Shown one piece after another: positions 27,148-35,569 of a DNA stretch of 51,738 bases. The translations under genes and the position numbers were made by a program. Numbering within the stretch: position 1 is the stretch's first letter; each line of letters begins with the position of its first letter. The notes beneath the pieces are model-generated. The model made no database searches and had not been told where the DNA came from. It worked only from the letters and a program-made list of their open reading frames with translations. The DNA is from an uncultured bacterium (lineage in GTDB: Bacteria; Verrucomicrobiota; Kiritimatiellia; CAIVKH01), in assembly GCA_903906425.1 (NCBI GenBank), contig CAIVKH010000175.1:1-51738 (forward strand). Reading direction: 5' to 3'.

Positions 27148-28082
27148 CGTGAGGCTTCGGCCAGCAGCTTCACCATGATCGCCTTTTGCACGTGCAGCCG
27201 GTTTTCCGCCTCGTCGAAAACGACCGACTGCGGGCCGTCAATCACGTCGGCGGTCTGCTCGAAGCCGCGCATCGCGGGCAGGCAGTTCATGAAAATCGCG
27301 TCGGGCGCGGCGTGCTTCATCAGTTCGGCGTTGACCTGGTACGGATGAAAAACTTTCACGCGCGCATCTTTTTTGTGCTCGGGAATGTGGTAGCTCATCC
27401 ACGAATCGGTATAGACGACGTCCGCATTTTTCACGGCCGCCGCAGGATCCTGGACGATGGAAATTTTCGCGCCGGTCTTCGCGGCGGCTTTTTTCGCGGA
27501 AGCGACGACTTCTTCCATCGGCGAATATTCCGCACCTTTCGGGCAGCCGACGCTGATGTGCATTCCGACCTTTGCGCAGCCGAACAGCAGCGAGTGCGTG
27601 ACGTTGTTGTTGCCGTCGCCGACGTACGCGAGCTTCAGCCCCGCGAGTTTTCCTTTTTTCTCCGCGACGGTCTGCAGGTCCGCGAGAATCTGGCACGGAT
27701 GCTCGTAGTTCGTGAGCGCGTTGATGACCGGCACGCGGCTGAGCCGCGCCATTTCTTCGATGTGCATCTGCTCGAAAAGCCGGCCCATGATGATGTCAAC
27801 GTAGCGGCAAACGACGCGGACGAGGTCCTCGACGTTTTCTTTTCCGCTGCTCAGCGGCGAAGTCGCCAGGTCATAAAAAATCGCGTGGCCGCCCATTTGC
27901 GTGACGCCCGTCTCGAACGAAACGCGCGTGCGCAGGCTCGGTTTTTCGAAAATCATCATCAGCGTCTTGCGATGCATCGCATCCGCATAATCGCCCGGCG
28001 TCTTTTTGATTTTCGCGGCCAGCGCGAGAACCTCTTCGATCAATTCGGTTGACCAGTTTTCCAATGAAATCAAATGCAACAT
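27144..28082 (-). CDS. argF: Ornithine carbamoyltransferase
   Basis: 312 residues from the ATG at 28082 (GGAG 7 nt upstream). The enzyme transfers a carbamoyl group from carbamoyl phosphate to ornithine, giving citrulline for arginine. The carbamoyl-phosphate motif appears as FEKPSLRTR, then GRLFEQ, HPCQ and the C-terminal VFDEAENRLHVQKA. The usual HCLP reads NCLPAMRG, and the SMG-type ornithine loop reads DSWMSYHIPEH, as in a divergent branch, so a related carbamoyltransferase with another amine substrate is possible. It lies 4 nt after pyrB and overlaps the glycosyltransferase start. Confidence 0.82.
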   Translation of the reverse strand: MLHLISLENWSTELIEEVLALAAKIKKTPGDYADAMHRKTLMMIFEKPSLRTRVSFETGVTQMGGHAIFYDLATSPLSSGKENVEDLVRVVCRYVDIIMGRLFEQMHIEEMARLSRVPVINALTNYEHPCQILADLQTVAEKKGKLAGLKLAYVGDGNNNVTHSLLFGCAKVGMHISVGCPKGAEYSPMEEVVASAKKAAAKTGAKISIVQDPAAAVKNADVVYTDSWMSYHIPEHKKDARVKVFHPYQVNAELMKHAAPDAIFMNCLPAMRGFEQTADVIDGPQSVVFDEAENRLHVQKAIMVKLLAEASR

Positions 28083-28086
28083 CACA

Positions 28087-29184
28087 TCACTCCGTCATCA
28101 AATCTTCATAATACCGGTCAATTTCGCGGTCGCGGTCAAAGATCATCATGATCAGCACGGCGCGCACCCACATGCCGTTGCGGACCTGCCGCCAGTATTT
28201 GGCGCGTGGATCGGCGTCGAACTCGACGGGAATTTCTTTCCGGCGCGGCAGCGGGTGCATGATGATCGCGGATTCCTTCAGCACGCCGAGGTGCCGCGGT
28301 TCGAGGCAATATGCGGAGTTGTCGAAGGTCTTCTCGCCGGGCTTGTCCCATTCGTCCTGAATGCGCGTCATGTAGATCGCATCCATGTCCGGAATCACGC
28401 TCTCGAAGTTCGTCGTGATCTCGTACTGGACATTGTGCCGGTCGAGAAATTCGAGAATGTCCTTGCCGATCTGGAGTTCCTTCGGCGCGACGAAATATTG
28501 TTTCACGCCCGGATAATGCGTCAGCAGCATCGCCAGCGAGCGGACGGTCCGGCCGCGCAGCAGATCGCCGACGTAGGCGATCTTCGAGCCCTCGATTCCG
28601 CCGCGCCGTTTTTCGAGGCTGCGCTGTAGCGTGTAAATGTCCAGCACCGCCTGCGTCGGATGCTGGTCCTTACCGGAGCCGGCGTTGACCACCGGCACGG
28701 GCCGGTCGGTTTGCGATAGCATCCACGCGATTTTTTCCGCGAAGCCGCCCTCCGGGTGCCGCATAATGATCATGTCGAAATACGAACTGAACGTGCGGAC
28801 CGAATCCTCCTGCGACTCGCCCTTCACCTCGCTCGACGTGTGCGCGTCGCGGACCTCGGCCGGCTTGATGCCGACGATCTGGCACGCGGCATAGTGCGAG
28901 AGAAACGTGCGCGAGGACGGCTGGGAGAAATAAAGCATCGCGCGTTTTTCGGAGCAGAGGTCCTGCAAAAACTTCATGCCTCCTTTCGTCTTCGCGATCT
29001 TGCGCGTCTTCGTGGCCAGATTGCAGACGCGGTCGAGCAGCCTGCGGTCGAATTGCTGTGCGATGAGCACGTGATAGGGCCAGCCGTTCTCCTGGCAGAA
29101 CAGCGGCACCTTTTCTTCCGGCGTCAAGTGGGAGAATTTTTCCCACGACACCGACCTCAGCGGATTATTTTTGCCAAGTGTCAT
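28087..29184 (-). CDS. pyrB: Aspartate carbamoyltransferase catalytic chain (divergent, long form)
   Basis: 365 residues from the ATG at 29184 (MTLGKNN); earlier codons run into the palindrome. PyrB condenses carbamoyl phosphate and aspartate in pyrimidine synthesis. Present are the carbamoyl-phosphate loop in the form FSQPSSRTFLSH (usual F-E-P-S-T-R-T-R), HPTQAVLDIYTL, YVGDLLRGRTVRSLA and MHPLPRRKEIP. The protein is about 55 residues longer than E. coli PyrB, with an N-terminal extension. The changed STRTR motif is notable, but PLPR and HPTQ are intact. No pyrI is adjacent. It is probably co-transcribed with argF, so two carbamoyl-phosphate consumers share an operon. Confidence 0.85.
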   Translation of the reverse strand: MTLGKNNPLRSVSWEKFSHLTPEEKVPLFCQENGWPYHVLIAQQFDRRLLDRVCNLATKTRKIAKTKGGMKFLQDLCSEKRAMLYFSQPSSRTFLSHYAACQIVGIKPAEVRDAHTSSEVKGESQEDSVRTFSSYFDMIIMRHPEGGFAEKIAWMLSQTDRPVPVVNAGSGKDQHPTQAVLDIYTLQRSLEKRRGGIEGSKIAYVGDLLRGRTVRSLAMLLTHYPGVKQYFVAPKELQIGKDILEFLDRHNVQYEITTNFESVIPDMDAIYMTRIQDEWDKPGEKTFDNSAYCLEPRHLGVLKESAIIMHPLPRRKEIPVEFDADPRAKYWRQVRNGMWVRAVLIMMIFDRDREIDRYYEDLMTE

Positions 29185-29233
29185 AGTCAGATTCCTCGCA
29201 CGAAAAACTAGACGACCGGCGCGCGGATGGAAA

Positions 29234-29280
29234 TTCCAATCATTGGAAATTTTCGGGAGCGCAATTTCCATTCATTGGAA
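29234..29280. repeat. Palindrome pair, locus 8
   Basis: Exact copy at 29234-29248 and a one-mismatch copy at 29266-29280 (TTCCATTCATTGGAA), spaced 32 bp, between pyrB and the exported Cys-rich protein. Confidence 0.95.
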
Positions 29281-29286
29281 GCCATC

Positions 29287-30342
29287 TCAATTCCACGCCG
29301 GCGTGATCTGCTTCGAAAGATCGGCCGCGCGCAGATTCGCGTCGTCCCACGAAATTTTCTTCAACGCCTCGCGCGTCGGGGCGGCCAGCGGCAGGCACCA
29401 TTCGTCAACGAAGACGGGCGAGAGATCGCGATGCGCGGCGACGCTGGCGCACAGATACCAGTGCCAGCACTGCGCCAGCGCGCCGTCGCGGGTGTTCTGC
29501 TTCGACGCGGGGCAATCGGCGAGTTGCGCGAAAAATCTTTTCAGCCAAGCATCGCCACCGCACTCACGGCGCAGGCGCAGCATCGCGGAGGCGTACATCA
29601 CCGGCTGGTCGGAAGGCTGGAGCCATTTGCCGTCGGGCTTTTTCACGCGCGGTTCTTTTTCGGAAAGTCCATCGGCGTTCGTGAAACATTTCAAAAAGCC
29701 CATCGTGCCTTCCGTGTGAAGCGACTCGGCAAGTTCGATCGTTTTGCGCGCGTCGGGGTCAACATCGTGGCAGCCGAGCGCGTCCATGCAGACGTAGCGC
29801 ATGAAAACTGCGAAGCCGCAGGTGAAGCACGAGTGGCGCTCGCCGAAGGTGTAGAAATTGCGGCCCATTTCATAGAACGCATAGTGCGGCATCGCTTCGG
29901 AATCTTTTTTCAGATCGGGATAATTGTGATCGTAGAACATCGCCAGTTCGATGCCGCTGACGCCGATGTAGCCGCAGCCCGCGCCGCATGTGAGGCTGCC
30001 GTCCGGGACCGCGGCGATCGTCGGTTTGTCGTGAAGCTGTTTGAAGACTCCGGGTTTTCGTCCCGTGAGATCGGAATAGACCTGCCAGCCACCGTCGAGC
30101 CGCTCGACCCACTTGCCCATCAGCGCCGGATCATAATCGCCCTTCGTCGTCAGGAACACGACGTTGCTGCCCTCCCACGGCAGGAGCATCGGATCAATAT
30201 TCTTCTTCGTCCACTCGGCAGGATTGAACGACATCTTCCCGTAATCGACCGGCTCGCCCGGCTTCAGCTCTTTTGCCTCGCACGCGACGGACGCGAGCAG
30301 CGCACCGCCGACAAAAACAACCGCCGCCCATTTTGCTTTCAC
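29287..30342 (-). CDS. Exported cysteine-rich protein of unknown function
   Basis: 351 residues. The N-terminus MKAKWAAVVFVGGALLASVAC is a signal peptide ending in a plausible lipobox (SVAC), so a lipoprotein is likely. The mature part has about a dozen cysteines (CGAGCGY, HSCFTCGFAVF, CMDALGCHD), suggesting disulphides or metal binding. The motif MPHYAFYEMGRNFYTFGERHS looks like a helix lining an active site of a gluzincin-like peptidase, but HExxH is absent, so no activity is assigned. It starts 28 nt after the stop of the lyase-like gene (30371), probably the same operon. Confidence 0.65.
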   Translation of the reverse strand: MKAKWAAVVFVGGALLASVACEAKELKPGEPVDYGKMSFNPAEWTKKNIDPMLLPWEGSNVVFLTTKGDYDPALMGKWVERLDGGWQVYSDLTGRKPGVFKQLHDKPTIAAVPDGSLTCGAGCGYIGVSGIELAMFYDHNYPDLKKDSEAMPHYAFYEMGRNFYTFGERHSCFTCGFAVFMRYVCMDALGCHDVDPDARKTIELAESLHTEGTMGFLKCFTNADGLSEKEPRVKKPDGKWLQPSDQPVMYASAMLRLRRECGGDAWLKRFFAQLADCPASKQNTRDGALAQCWHWYLCASVAAHRDLSPVFVDEWCLPLAAPTREALKKISWDDANLRAADLSKQITPAWN

Positions 30343-30370
30343 GATTCTCCTCCAGAATTTCGTATCGCCA

Positions 30371-31282
30371 TCATTTCGCCGGCGGCGCAGCGCTTTTCAC
30401 GGGGCCGATGTAGCCGGTCGAGAGCGCGACGTCGTCGTACCAGACGGTGTTGTCCTTGCGCGCCTGGTGCACGTACACGCCGACGTCGAAGCGCTTCAGC
30501 TTCACATCCGCCGCGGTGCGCCACTGGATCGCTGTGTAGTGAATGTAAAGTCTGCCATCAATCCACGCGGCGAGTTCGCCGTTTGCTTTTCCGGGATCAT
30601 TCGCCTTGATCATGTGTTCGAGGCAATACCAGCGGTCGCGCGCCAGCGTGATGCGCTCGCATTCCTCCGGGCCGAGCATGTTGCCCCAGAAATGTCCGTC
30701 GGGGTCGCGCTTCATTTCCATCCAATAAGTATAAAGAAACATGTAGCCCGGCGCCGACTGACGGCCCCAGTCGCGCCACGGCTCGAAGTTGCTGTTGAAG
30801 TGTTCGTCGCCTTTCGGCAGAAGGCCGGCCGATCCCATCGCGAACCAGCGGTCGGCTCCCTTCAGCGCGGCCAGGCCGCCGCCGACGTGGTTCAAATTGC
30901 CCTGGTCGTAGTCCGCGGCGAAGCGGATGTAGCGGCGAAAATACACGCGGTCGCAACCGTCCGGCCCGAACCATCCGCTGGCGCCTGCGCCCGATTCCTT
31001 GCCATCGCGATTGACCGCCGTGAACTGGATCGCGCCCGATCCGCCGTGCGCCAGCTTCGCATCGCCGACCAGCTTCGCGTGTCCTTCCTTCAGACCGCGG
31101 ATTTCGAAATATTTTTTCAGCGAGGCGTCCGATTCGAAATCGTCGCTGAAGAAAATCTCTCCGGGCTTTTCCAGTTCCGCGAGCGCCGCGGCATCGGCCC
31201 GCGTCTGCGCCGTCGCCAGCACCGGCTCGCCCGCCTTCGCCATCGCAGCCGCCAGACAAATCACCGCAAGAAAACTTTTCAT
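30371..31282 (-). CDS. Exported polysaccharide-lyase-like (concanavalin A fold) protein
   Basis: 303 residues from the ATG at 31282 with GAGG about 6 nt upstream. The signal peptide is MKSFLAVICLAAAMAKAGE. The body looks like a beta jelly roll of the heparin/glucuronan lyase type (FFSDDFESDASLKKYFEIRG, RVYFRRYIRFAADYDQGNLNHVGGG, WYCLEHMIKANDPGKANGELAAWIDGRLYIHY, VWYDDVALSTGYIGPV). That edge-strand pattern is also common in non-catalytic glycan-binding proteins. It is divergent from the DUF1080 gene at 31502 and upstream of the Cys-rich gene, so all three may serve extracellular polysaccharide use. Confidence 0.7.
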   Translation of the reverse strand: MKSFLAVICLAAAMAKAGEPVLATAQTRADAAALAELEKPGEIFFSDDFESDASLKKYFEIRGLKEGHAKLVGDAKLAHGGSGAIQFTAVNRDGKESGAGASGWFGPDGCDRVYFRRYIRFAADYDQGNLNHVGGGLAALKGADRWFAMGSAGLLPKGDEHFNSNFEPWRDWGRQSAPGYMFLYTYWMEMKRDPDGHFWGNMLGPEECERITLARDRWYCLEHMIKANDPGKANGELAAWIDGRLYIHYTAIQWRTAADVKLKRFDVGVYVHQARKDNTVWYDDVALSTGYIGPVKSAAPPAK

Positions 31283-31339
31283 GTCGTCCTCACTTCCTGT
31301 TTCGAAAGAACGCCGACGGCTCGAATCCTTAACGATTCT

Positions 31340-31386
31340 TTCCAATGATTGGAAGTCATCGCGCGGCAAATTTCCAATCATTGGAA
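31340..31386. repeat. Palindrome pair, locus 9
   Basis: Exact copies at 31340-31354 (G centre) and 31372-31386 (C centre), spaced 32 bp, between divergent genes. Confidence 0.95.
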
Positions 31387-31501
31387 AAGTGCGGGCCGGC
31401 GCGCCGGGGACCGCGGGGCGGATTTCCGTTGAATCGGCGCGATGCGATGGACTACAAATCCGGGCCGTTTTGAAAAACCTATTCACAACAAGGAAGACTT
31501 C

Positions 31502-32677
31502 ATGAAAATCAGCAGCATTGTTCTCGTGCTCTCCGCAGCGACGTTCGTTGCGACAGTCGCACAGGCTTCGACCGGCCAGCCGTTTTATGGCGATGCGCCG
31601 GACGCGCATCATCCGTGGTGCGTCCACGATTGGAACCGGCCGCAGCCGCCGGTCGTCGCGCCGCAGCCGCTGAAAGATGCGAAGCCGCCCGCGGGCGCAG
31701 TCGTGCTTTTCGACGGCACCGAGGCGTCCGTAAACAACTGGGAAGCCGACAAGCAGGGCCATGAGGCGACGAAATGGATCTTGAAGGATGGCGTGTTTCA
31801 GTGCGTGCCGAAATCCGGCTATGTCCGCACAAAAGAACAGTTCGGCGACTGCCAGCTCCACGTCGAGTGGGCCTCGCCGACGCCGCCCGAGGGCGAGAGC
31901 CAGGGCCGCGGCAACAGCGGAATTTTCCTGATGGGCCAGGTCGAAATCCAGGTGCTCAACAATTACGAAAACCCGACCTACGCCGACGGCTTCGCCTGCG
32001 CGATGTATGCCGTCAGCCCGCCGCTGGCCAACGCGCTACGCGCGCCCGGCGACTGGCAGCAGATCGACATCACGTTCCGCCGCCCGATTTACAAGGACGG
32101 AAAATGCACCGACCCCGGCTTCATCACCGTCTATGAAAACGGCATCCTCGTGCAGGACCGCGTCCAGCTCGAAGGACCGACCGGCCACATGAAGCGCCCC
32201 GAGCCGCGGGACCTCGGCGAGACCGCGCCGCTCAAATTGCAGGACCACGGAAACCCCGTCAAATATCGCAACATCTGGATTCAGCCGCTGCCGCCGCGTA
32301 CCGCCGCCGATGTCGCCAAGACCGTGCCGATGACCGAAGAAGCAACGGCCGCCAAGCGCAAGGAAATCGCCGCGATGGTTCGCGACGCCGCCGCGAAGCT
32401 GCCGGCCGGCTCGCTCGACCAATCGCTGCGCCTGGCCGAATCGCTCGTCTATGAAAAAGACGAAGCCACCTGCAAGACCGTCGAAGCCTTCGCCGCGAAA
32501 TTTGTCGGCGACCTCAAACAGGTTCCCGCCGACAAAATCGAATCGAAGAAAGACGAAGCGAAGCGCGTTTACAACGCGTTCAAATACCTGACCAAATTCA
32601 AGCTCGTCGAGCCCGCGCAACTTTCGTTCGCGGAACTCGAAGGTATTGTCAAAGCGCACGGCTGGGACAAACACTGA
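31502..32677 (+). CDS. Exported DUF1080 (3-keto-disaccharide hydrolase-like) protein
   Basis: 391 residues; AAGGAAG lies about 6 nt before the ATG at 31502. Signal peptide MKISSIVLVLSAATFVATVAQA. Residues about 60-265 carry the DUF1080 jelly-roll signature (VVLFDGTEASVNNW, WILKDGVFQC, FGDCQLHVEWASP, GNSGIFLMGQVEIQVLNNY, YRNIWIQPLPP). The fold is related to glycosyl hydrolase families 16 and 33 sandwiches; some members cleave 3-keto-glycosides. The last 110 residues form an alpha-helical tail, lysine-rich, of unknown role. A strong terminator follows. DUF1080 proteins are numerous in Planctomycetes and Verrucomicrobia. Confidence 0.85.
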   Translation: MKISSIVLVLSAATFVATVAQASTGQPFYGDAPDAHHPWCVHDWNRPQPPVVAPQPLKDAKPPAGAVVLFDGTEASVNNWEADKQGHEATKWILKDGVFQCVPKSGYVRTKEQFGDCQLHVEWASPTPPEGESQGRGNSGIFLMGQVEIQVLNNYENPTYADGFACAMYAVSPPLANALRAPGDWQQIDITFRRPIYKDGKCTDPGFITVYENGILVQDRVQLEGPTGHMKRPEPRDLGETAPLKLQDHGNPVKYRNIWIQPLPPRTAADVAKTVPMTEEATAAKRKEIAAMVRDAAAKLPAGSLDQSLRLAESLVYEKDEATCKTVEAFAAKFVGDLKQVPADKIESKKDEAKRVYNAFKYLTKFKLVEPAQLSFAELEGIVKAHGWDKH

Positions 32678-32700
32678 TCCCGCTGCGAATCTAAACCGCG

Positions 32701-32736
32701 AACGCGCCCCGGATTTTTCGGGGCGCGTTTTCTTTT
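32701..32736 (+). terminator. Rho-independent terminator
   Basis: An 11-bp GC-rich stem (AACGCGCCCCG at 32701-32711, CGGGGCGCGTT at 32719-32729) with a 7-nt loop is followed by TTTTCTTTTT. It lies 24 bp after the DUF1080 gene stop. Confidence 0.92.
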
Positions 32737-32799
32737 TGAGGGGACAGTCTTGACGGCAACGCGGAAATTTCATGCCGTCTGTCCGCTGCGGCGGCAATC

Positions 32800-33777
32800 A
32801 TGACGATAACGACGACAAAGAATATCGGGGCGGACAAGGCGATGAAGCACTTCGCGGATTATCTGACCGCGGAGCGGAACGCCTCAGCACACACGATCAA
32901 CAATTACCTGATGGACATCCGGCAGTTCATCGCGATGCAGTGGGGCGACGATGCGAAGCCGCCGTACGAATGGCTCGCGGTTGATCGTTTTTCGGCGCGA
33001 CGGTTTCTCATCACGTTTCAGAAAAACGAAAGCAAGGCGACGACGACGCGGCGGAAACTTTCGAGCCTGCGGTCGTTTTTCAAATTCCTCGTTCGCGAGG
33101 AATACGTGAAGCAGAACCCGTTCTCCGCGGTCGTGCTGCCGAAGAAACCGAAGCGGCTTCCGAGGGTGATGAGCGTCGAGGAAGTGAAACGGCTGCTCGA
33201 AGCGCCGTTCGTTGCGCCGCCTGATGGCGATGATTCGTCGGACGACACGGTCTGGACCGCCTACCAGCAGGCCCGGGACGTTGCGATTCTGGAAGTGCTC
33301 TACAGTTGCGGAATGCGTATCGCGGAGCTGACGGGATTGACGGACGAGCAGGTTGATATTCTCGGCGGAGTCGTTCGCGTCCGCGGAAAAGGGAAGAAGG
33401 AACGGCTCTGCGCGCTGGGCGGGCCGGCGAATGACGCGCTGCAAAAATGCTTCGCGATGCGCGGTGATTTTTATGCGGCGCGCGTCGACAGGGGCCGTGC
33501 GCCGGCGGTTTTTTTGAACAAGCATGGTGGCCGGCTGACGCCGCGATCGGTGGAACGGCTGATGAAAAAATATCTTCACATCGCCGGGCTGAATCCAGAA
33601 TTGACGCCACACGCGCTGCGGCACAGCTTCGCGACGCATTTGCTGGATGCGGGCGCGGATTTGCGCAGCGTCCAAGAAATGCTCGGCCACGCGAGCCTTT
33701 CGACGACGCAAATCTACACGCATGTTTCGATCGAGCGGCTGAAGGAAGTTTACGAAAAGGCGCACCCGCGGGCATGA
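32800..33777 (+). CDS. xerC: Tyrosine recombinase XerC/XerD
   Basis: 325 residues. It is a site-specific recombinase that resolves chromosome dimers at dif. The N-terminal SAM-like core-binding domain covers about residues 12-115; the catalytic residues are R173 (GMRIAEL), a Lys in the VRGKGKKER beta-turn (about 198), H271 and R274 (HALRHSF), H297 (LGHASL) and Y306 (TQIYTHV). A short acidic insertion (GDDSSDDT, about 143-150) precedes the catalytic domain. I cannot tell XerC from XerD by eye. The start at 32800 has no clear ribosome site. The terminator just upstream separates it from the previous gene; rsmD follows 16 bp later. Confidence 0.9.
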   Translation: MTITTTKNIGADKAMKHFADYLTAERNASAHTINNYLMDIRQFIAMQWGDDAKPPYEWLAVDRFSARRFLITFQKNESKATTTRRKLSSLRSFFKFLVREEYVKQNPFSAVVLPKKPKRLPRVMSVEEVKRLLEAPFVAPPDGDDSSDDTVWTAYQQARDVAILEVLYSCGMRIAELTGLTDEQVDILGGVVRVRGKGKKERLCALGGPANDALQKCFAMRGDFYAARVDRGRAPAVFLNKHGGRLTPRSVERLMKKYLHIAGLNPELTPHALRHSFATHLLDAGADLRSVQEMLGHASLSTTQIYTHVSIERLKEVYEKAHPRA

Positions 33778-33793
33778 TGGCAGCGAAATTTCA

Positions 33794-34417
33794 ATGAGGA
33801 TCACGACAGGCATAGTTGGCGGGCGGGAGATCGCCGTGCCGAAATCGGATTTGCGTCCGACGCAGGACAAGGTGCGGCAGGCGCTTTTTTCGTCGCTGGG
33901 CGAATCCATCGTCGGCGCGCGAGTTTTGGATTTGTTCGCGGGGTCGGGATCGGTCGGGCTTGAGGCGTGGAGCCGCGGGGCGGAATTTGTCTGTTTCGTT
34001 GAACAGGATTTTCGCGGCGTCGAGGCGATCAAGCGGAATATCGAGTCGTTCAAGATTCCAGCTGCTGCGGTTCAGGTGATCCGGGCGGACGCGGAGAAAT
34101 TTCTGGCGAGGCCGATGATTGCGACGCCGTTCGATTTGGTTTTTGCGGACCCGCCGTATCGGAGATCAGAAGTCAGAGGTCAGAGGTCAGAGACAGGAAA
34201 GAGCGACCGCCTCAAGGCGGCGCCACAAACGGGATGGGGTGAAAAGGTGTTGTCGCTGGTGGAGACGGGGTCTATTTTGCGGGCCAATGGAATTTTGATT
34301 TTTGAGCAGGGTGATGACGAGGCCGTCTGCGAGGCCGCCGGCTGGGAGATGCTTCGTGAGAGACGATATGGATCGACGCGGCTGGTGTTTTACCGATTTC
34401 TGAAACCTGAGACTTGA
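33794..34417 (+). CDS. rsmD: 16S rRNA (guanine-966-N2)-methyltransferase RsmD, with repeat-derived insertion
   Basis: 207 residues. RsmD methylates N2 of G966 using S-adenosylmethionine. The N-terminal RITTGIVGGREIAVP, PTQDKVRQALF, AdoMet loop VLDLFAGSGSVGLEAWSRGA and the catalytic DPPY are intact. After DPPYRR, about 22 residues are encoded by a heptamer repeat (AGGTCAG units, 34162-34195) and a small inverted repeat (CCGCCT/AGGCGG), before the family resumes at GWGEKVLSLVE. The insert keeps the frame, so the gene is probably functional. coaD follows 14 bp later. Confidence 0.9.
   Translation: MRITTGIVGGREIAVPKSDLRPTQDKVRQALFSSLGESIVGARVLDLFAGSGSVGLEAWSRGAEFVCFVEQDFRGVEAIKRNIESFKIPAAAVQVIRADAEKFLARPMIATPFDLVFADPPYRRSEVRGQRSETGKSDRLKAAPQTGWGEKVLSLVETGSILRANGILIFEQGDDEAVCEAAGWEMLRERRYGSTRLVFYRFLKPET
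34160..34230. repeat. Heptamer repeat plus hairpin inserted in rsmD
   Basis: Period-7 AGGTCAG-like units at about 34162-34195 are followed by the hairpin CCGCCT-CA-AGGCGG near 34209. The added length is a multiple of three. The same heptamer style recurs at 34395-34430 (GAAACCTGAGACTT, overlapping the coaD leader), at 20645-20676 and in decayed form near 35022-35041. Confidence 0.75.
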
Positions 34418-34431
34418 AACCTGAGTTTGAG

Positions 34432-34920
34432 ATGAGAAAAGCGATTTATCCGGGGACGTTTGATCCAGTGACGGTCGGTCATGAGGATGTGATGCGGCGG
34501 GCGGCGCATGTGTTCGATCATCTGATCGTGGCGGTGGCGGAGAGCCATAACAAGCAGACGTGGTTCTCGCACGCGGAACGTGTGGCGCTGGTGCGCGAGG
34601 CGGTGGCCGATTTGAAAAATGTGACGGTGGTGCCGTTCGACGGGCTGCTGGTGAATTTTGCGCGGGCGCAGGGCGTGGGCGTGCTGGTGCGCGGGCTGCG
34701 GGCGTTTTCGGATTTTGAATATGAATTCCAAATGGCGCTGACAAACCGGAAGCTGGCGCCGGATCTGGAGACGGTGTTTTTGATGACGTCGGAGGCATTC
34801 GCCTACGTGAGTTCGACGACGGTTCGCGAGGTCTGGCGGCTCGGCGGCGACACCTCGGCGTTCGTCCCGGAATGCGTCCAGCGGATGCTGGCGACGAAGC
34901 GGAAGGAAAATAAATCTTGA
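34432..34920 (+). CDS. coaD: Phosphopantetheine adenylyltransferase
   Basis: 162 residues from the ATG at 34432. CoaD transfers AMP from ATP to 4'-phosphopantetheine, the penultimate step of coenzyme A synthesis. The nucleotidyltransferase motif GTFDPVTVGHEDV is at about 8-20, the RGLRAFSDFEYEFQMA stretch at about 87-102 and the ISSTxVRE-type motif as VSSTTVREVWRLGG. It supplies the phosphopantetheine arm used by the acyl carrier protein encoded downstream. Its leader is made of heptamer repeat sequence. Confidence 0.95.
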   Translation: MRKAIYPGTFDPVTVGHEDVMRRAAHVFDHLIVAVAESHNKQTWFSHAERVALVREAVADLKNVTVVPFDGLLVNFARAQGVGVLVRGLRAFSDFEYEFQMALTNRKLAPDLETVFLMTSEAFAYVSSTTVREVWRLGGDTSAFVPECVQRMLATKRKENKS

Positions 34921-34940
34921 GCAGAGGCCTCGCCGCAAGT

Positions 34941-34987
34941 TTCCAATGATTGGAAATTGCGGGGGCGGGTTTTTTCAATGATTGGAA
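34941..34987. repeat. Palindrome pair, locus 10
   Basis: Exact copy at 34941-34955 and a one-mismatch copy at 34973-34987 (TTTCAATGATTGGAA), spaced 32 bp, between coaD and yceD in the plus-strand block. Confidence 0.95.
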
Positions 34988-35051
34988 AATTTCGCCGAGG
35001 AAGATTTCTTCCGAGGCTGACAGCTGAAATTCGAAACCTGACACCTTCATC

Positions 35052-35552
35052 ATGAAAATAGAAATTGCAAAAATCTCGCCGGATGGTTCGCCGTTTGTCG
35101 GCGACGAGCCCGCGGAAATACTGGATCTGGAGGGCGACAAGTTCGCTCATGCCGACGGGCCGGTCAGCTATGAATTGGACGTGCGAAAGCTCGGAAGCGA
35201 GTTGATCGTGAAGGGGCGGCTGTCCGCGCCGGTGAAGCTGCTTTGCGGGCGTTGCGGCGATTTCTTCTCGACAACGCTGGAGGTTTCGTCTTTCCTGCAC
35301 GCCTACGAAATTTCGGTAGGGCAGGAGGAACTGGACCTCGCGCCGGACATCCGCGAGGATGTTTTGCTTGAATTGCCTGCTTTTCCGAAGTGTTCGTGGC
35401 AGGGCGAGGGCGTTTGCCCGTTCTCCGGCGTTGATGTTTCGGAACTGAAACTGCCGGAAGTGACCACCACCGATGACCGGTGGACGGCGCTGGACGGGTT
35501 GAAACCGGGGCCGGAAAAAAAGAAAACAGAAAAAAAGGCCGGGAAGGCCTGA
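35052..35552 (+). CDS. yceD: DUF177 (YceD) family protein
   Basis: 166 residues. The DUF177 family is associated with 23S rRNA metabolism and nearly always precedes rpmF, as it does here. The typical cysteine pair is CGRC (about 65-68), with a second CSWQGEGVCPF region near 117-127; both may bind zinc. The C-terminal tail is lysine-rich. rpmF starts 17 bp after its stop. A palindrome pair is in the leader. Confidence 0.88.
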   Translation: MKIEIAKISPDGSPFVGDEPAEILDLEGDKFAHADGPVSYELDVRKLGSELIVKGRLSAPVKLLCGRCGDFFSTTLEVSSFLHAYEISVGQEELDLAPDIREDVLLELPAFPKCSWQGEGVCPFSGVDVSELKLPEVTTTDDRWTALDGLKPGPEKKKTEKKAGKA

Positions 35553-35569
35553 ATTTGTGGGAGTTCATC

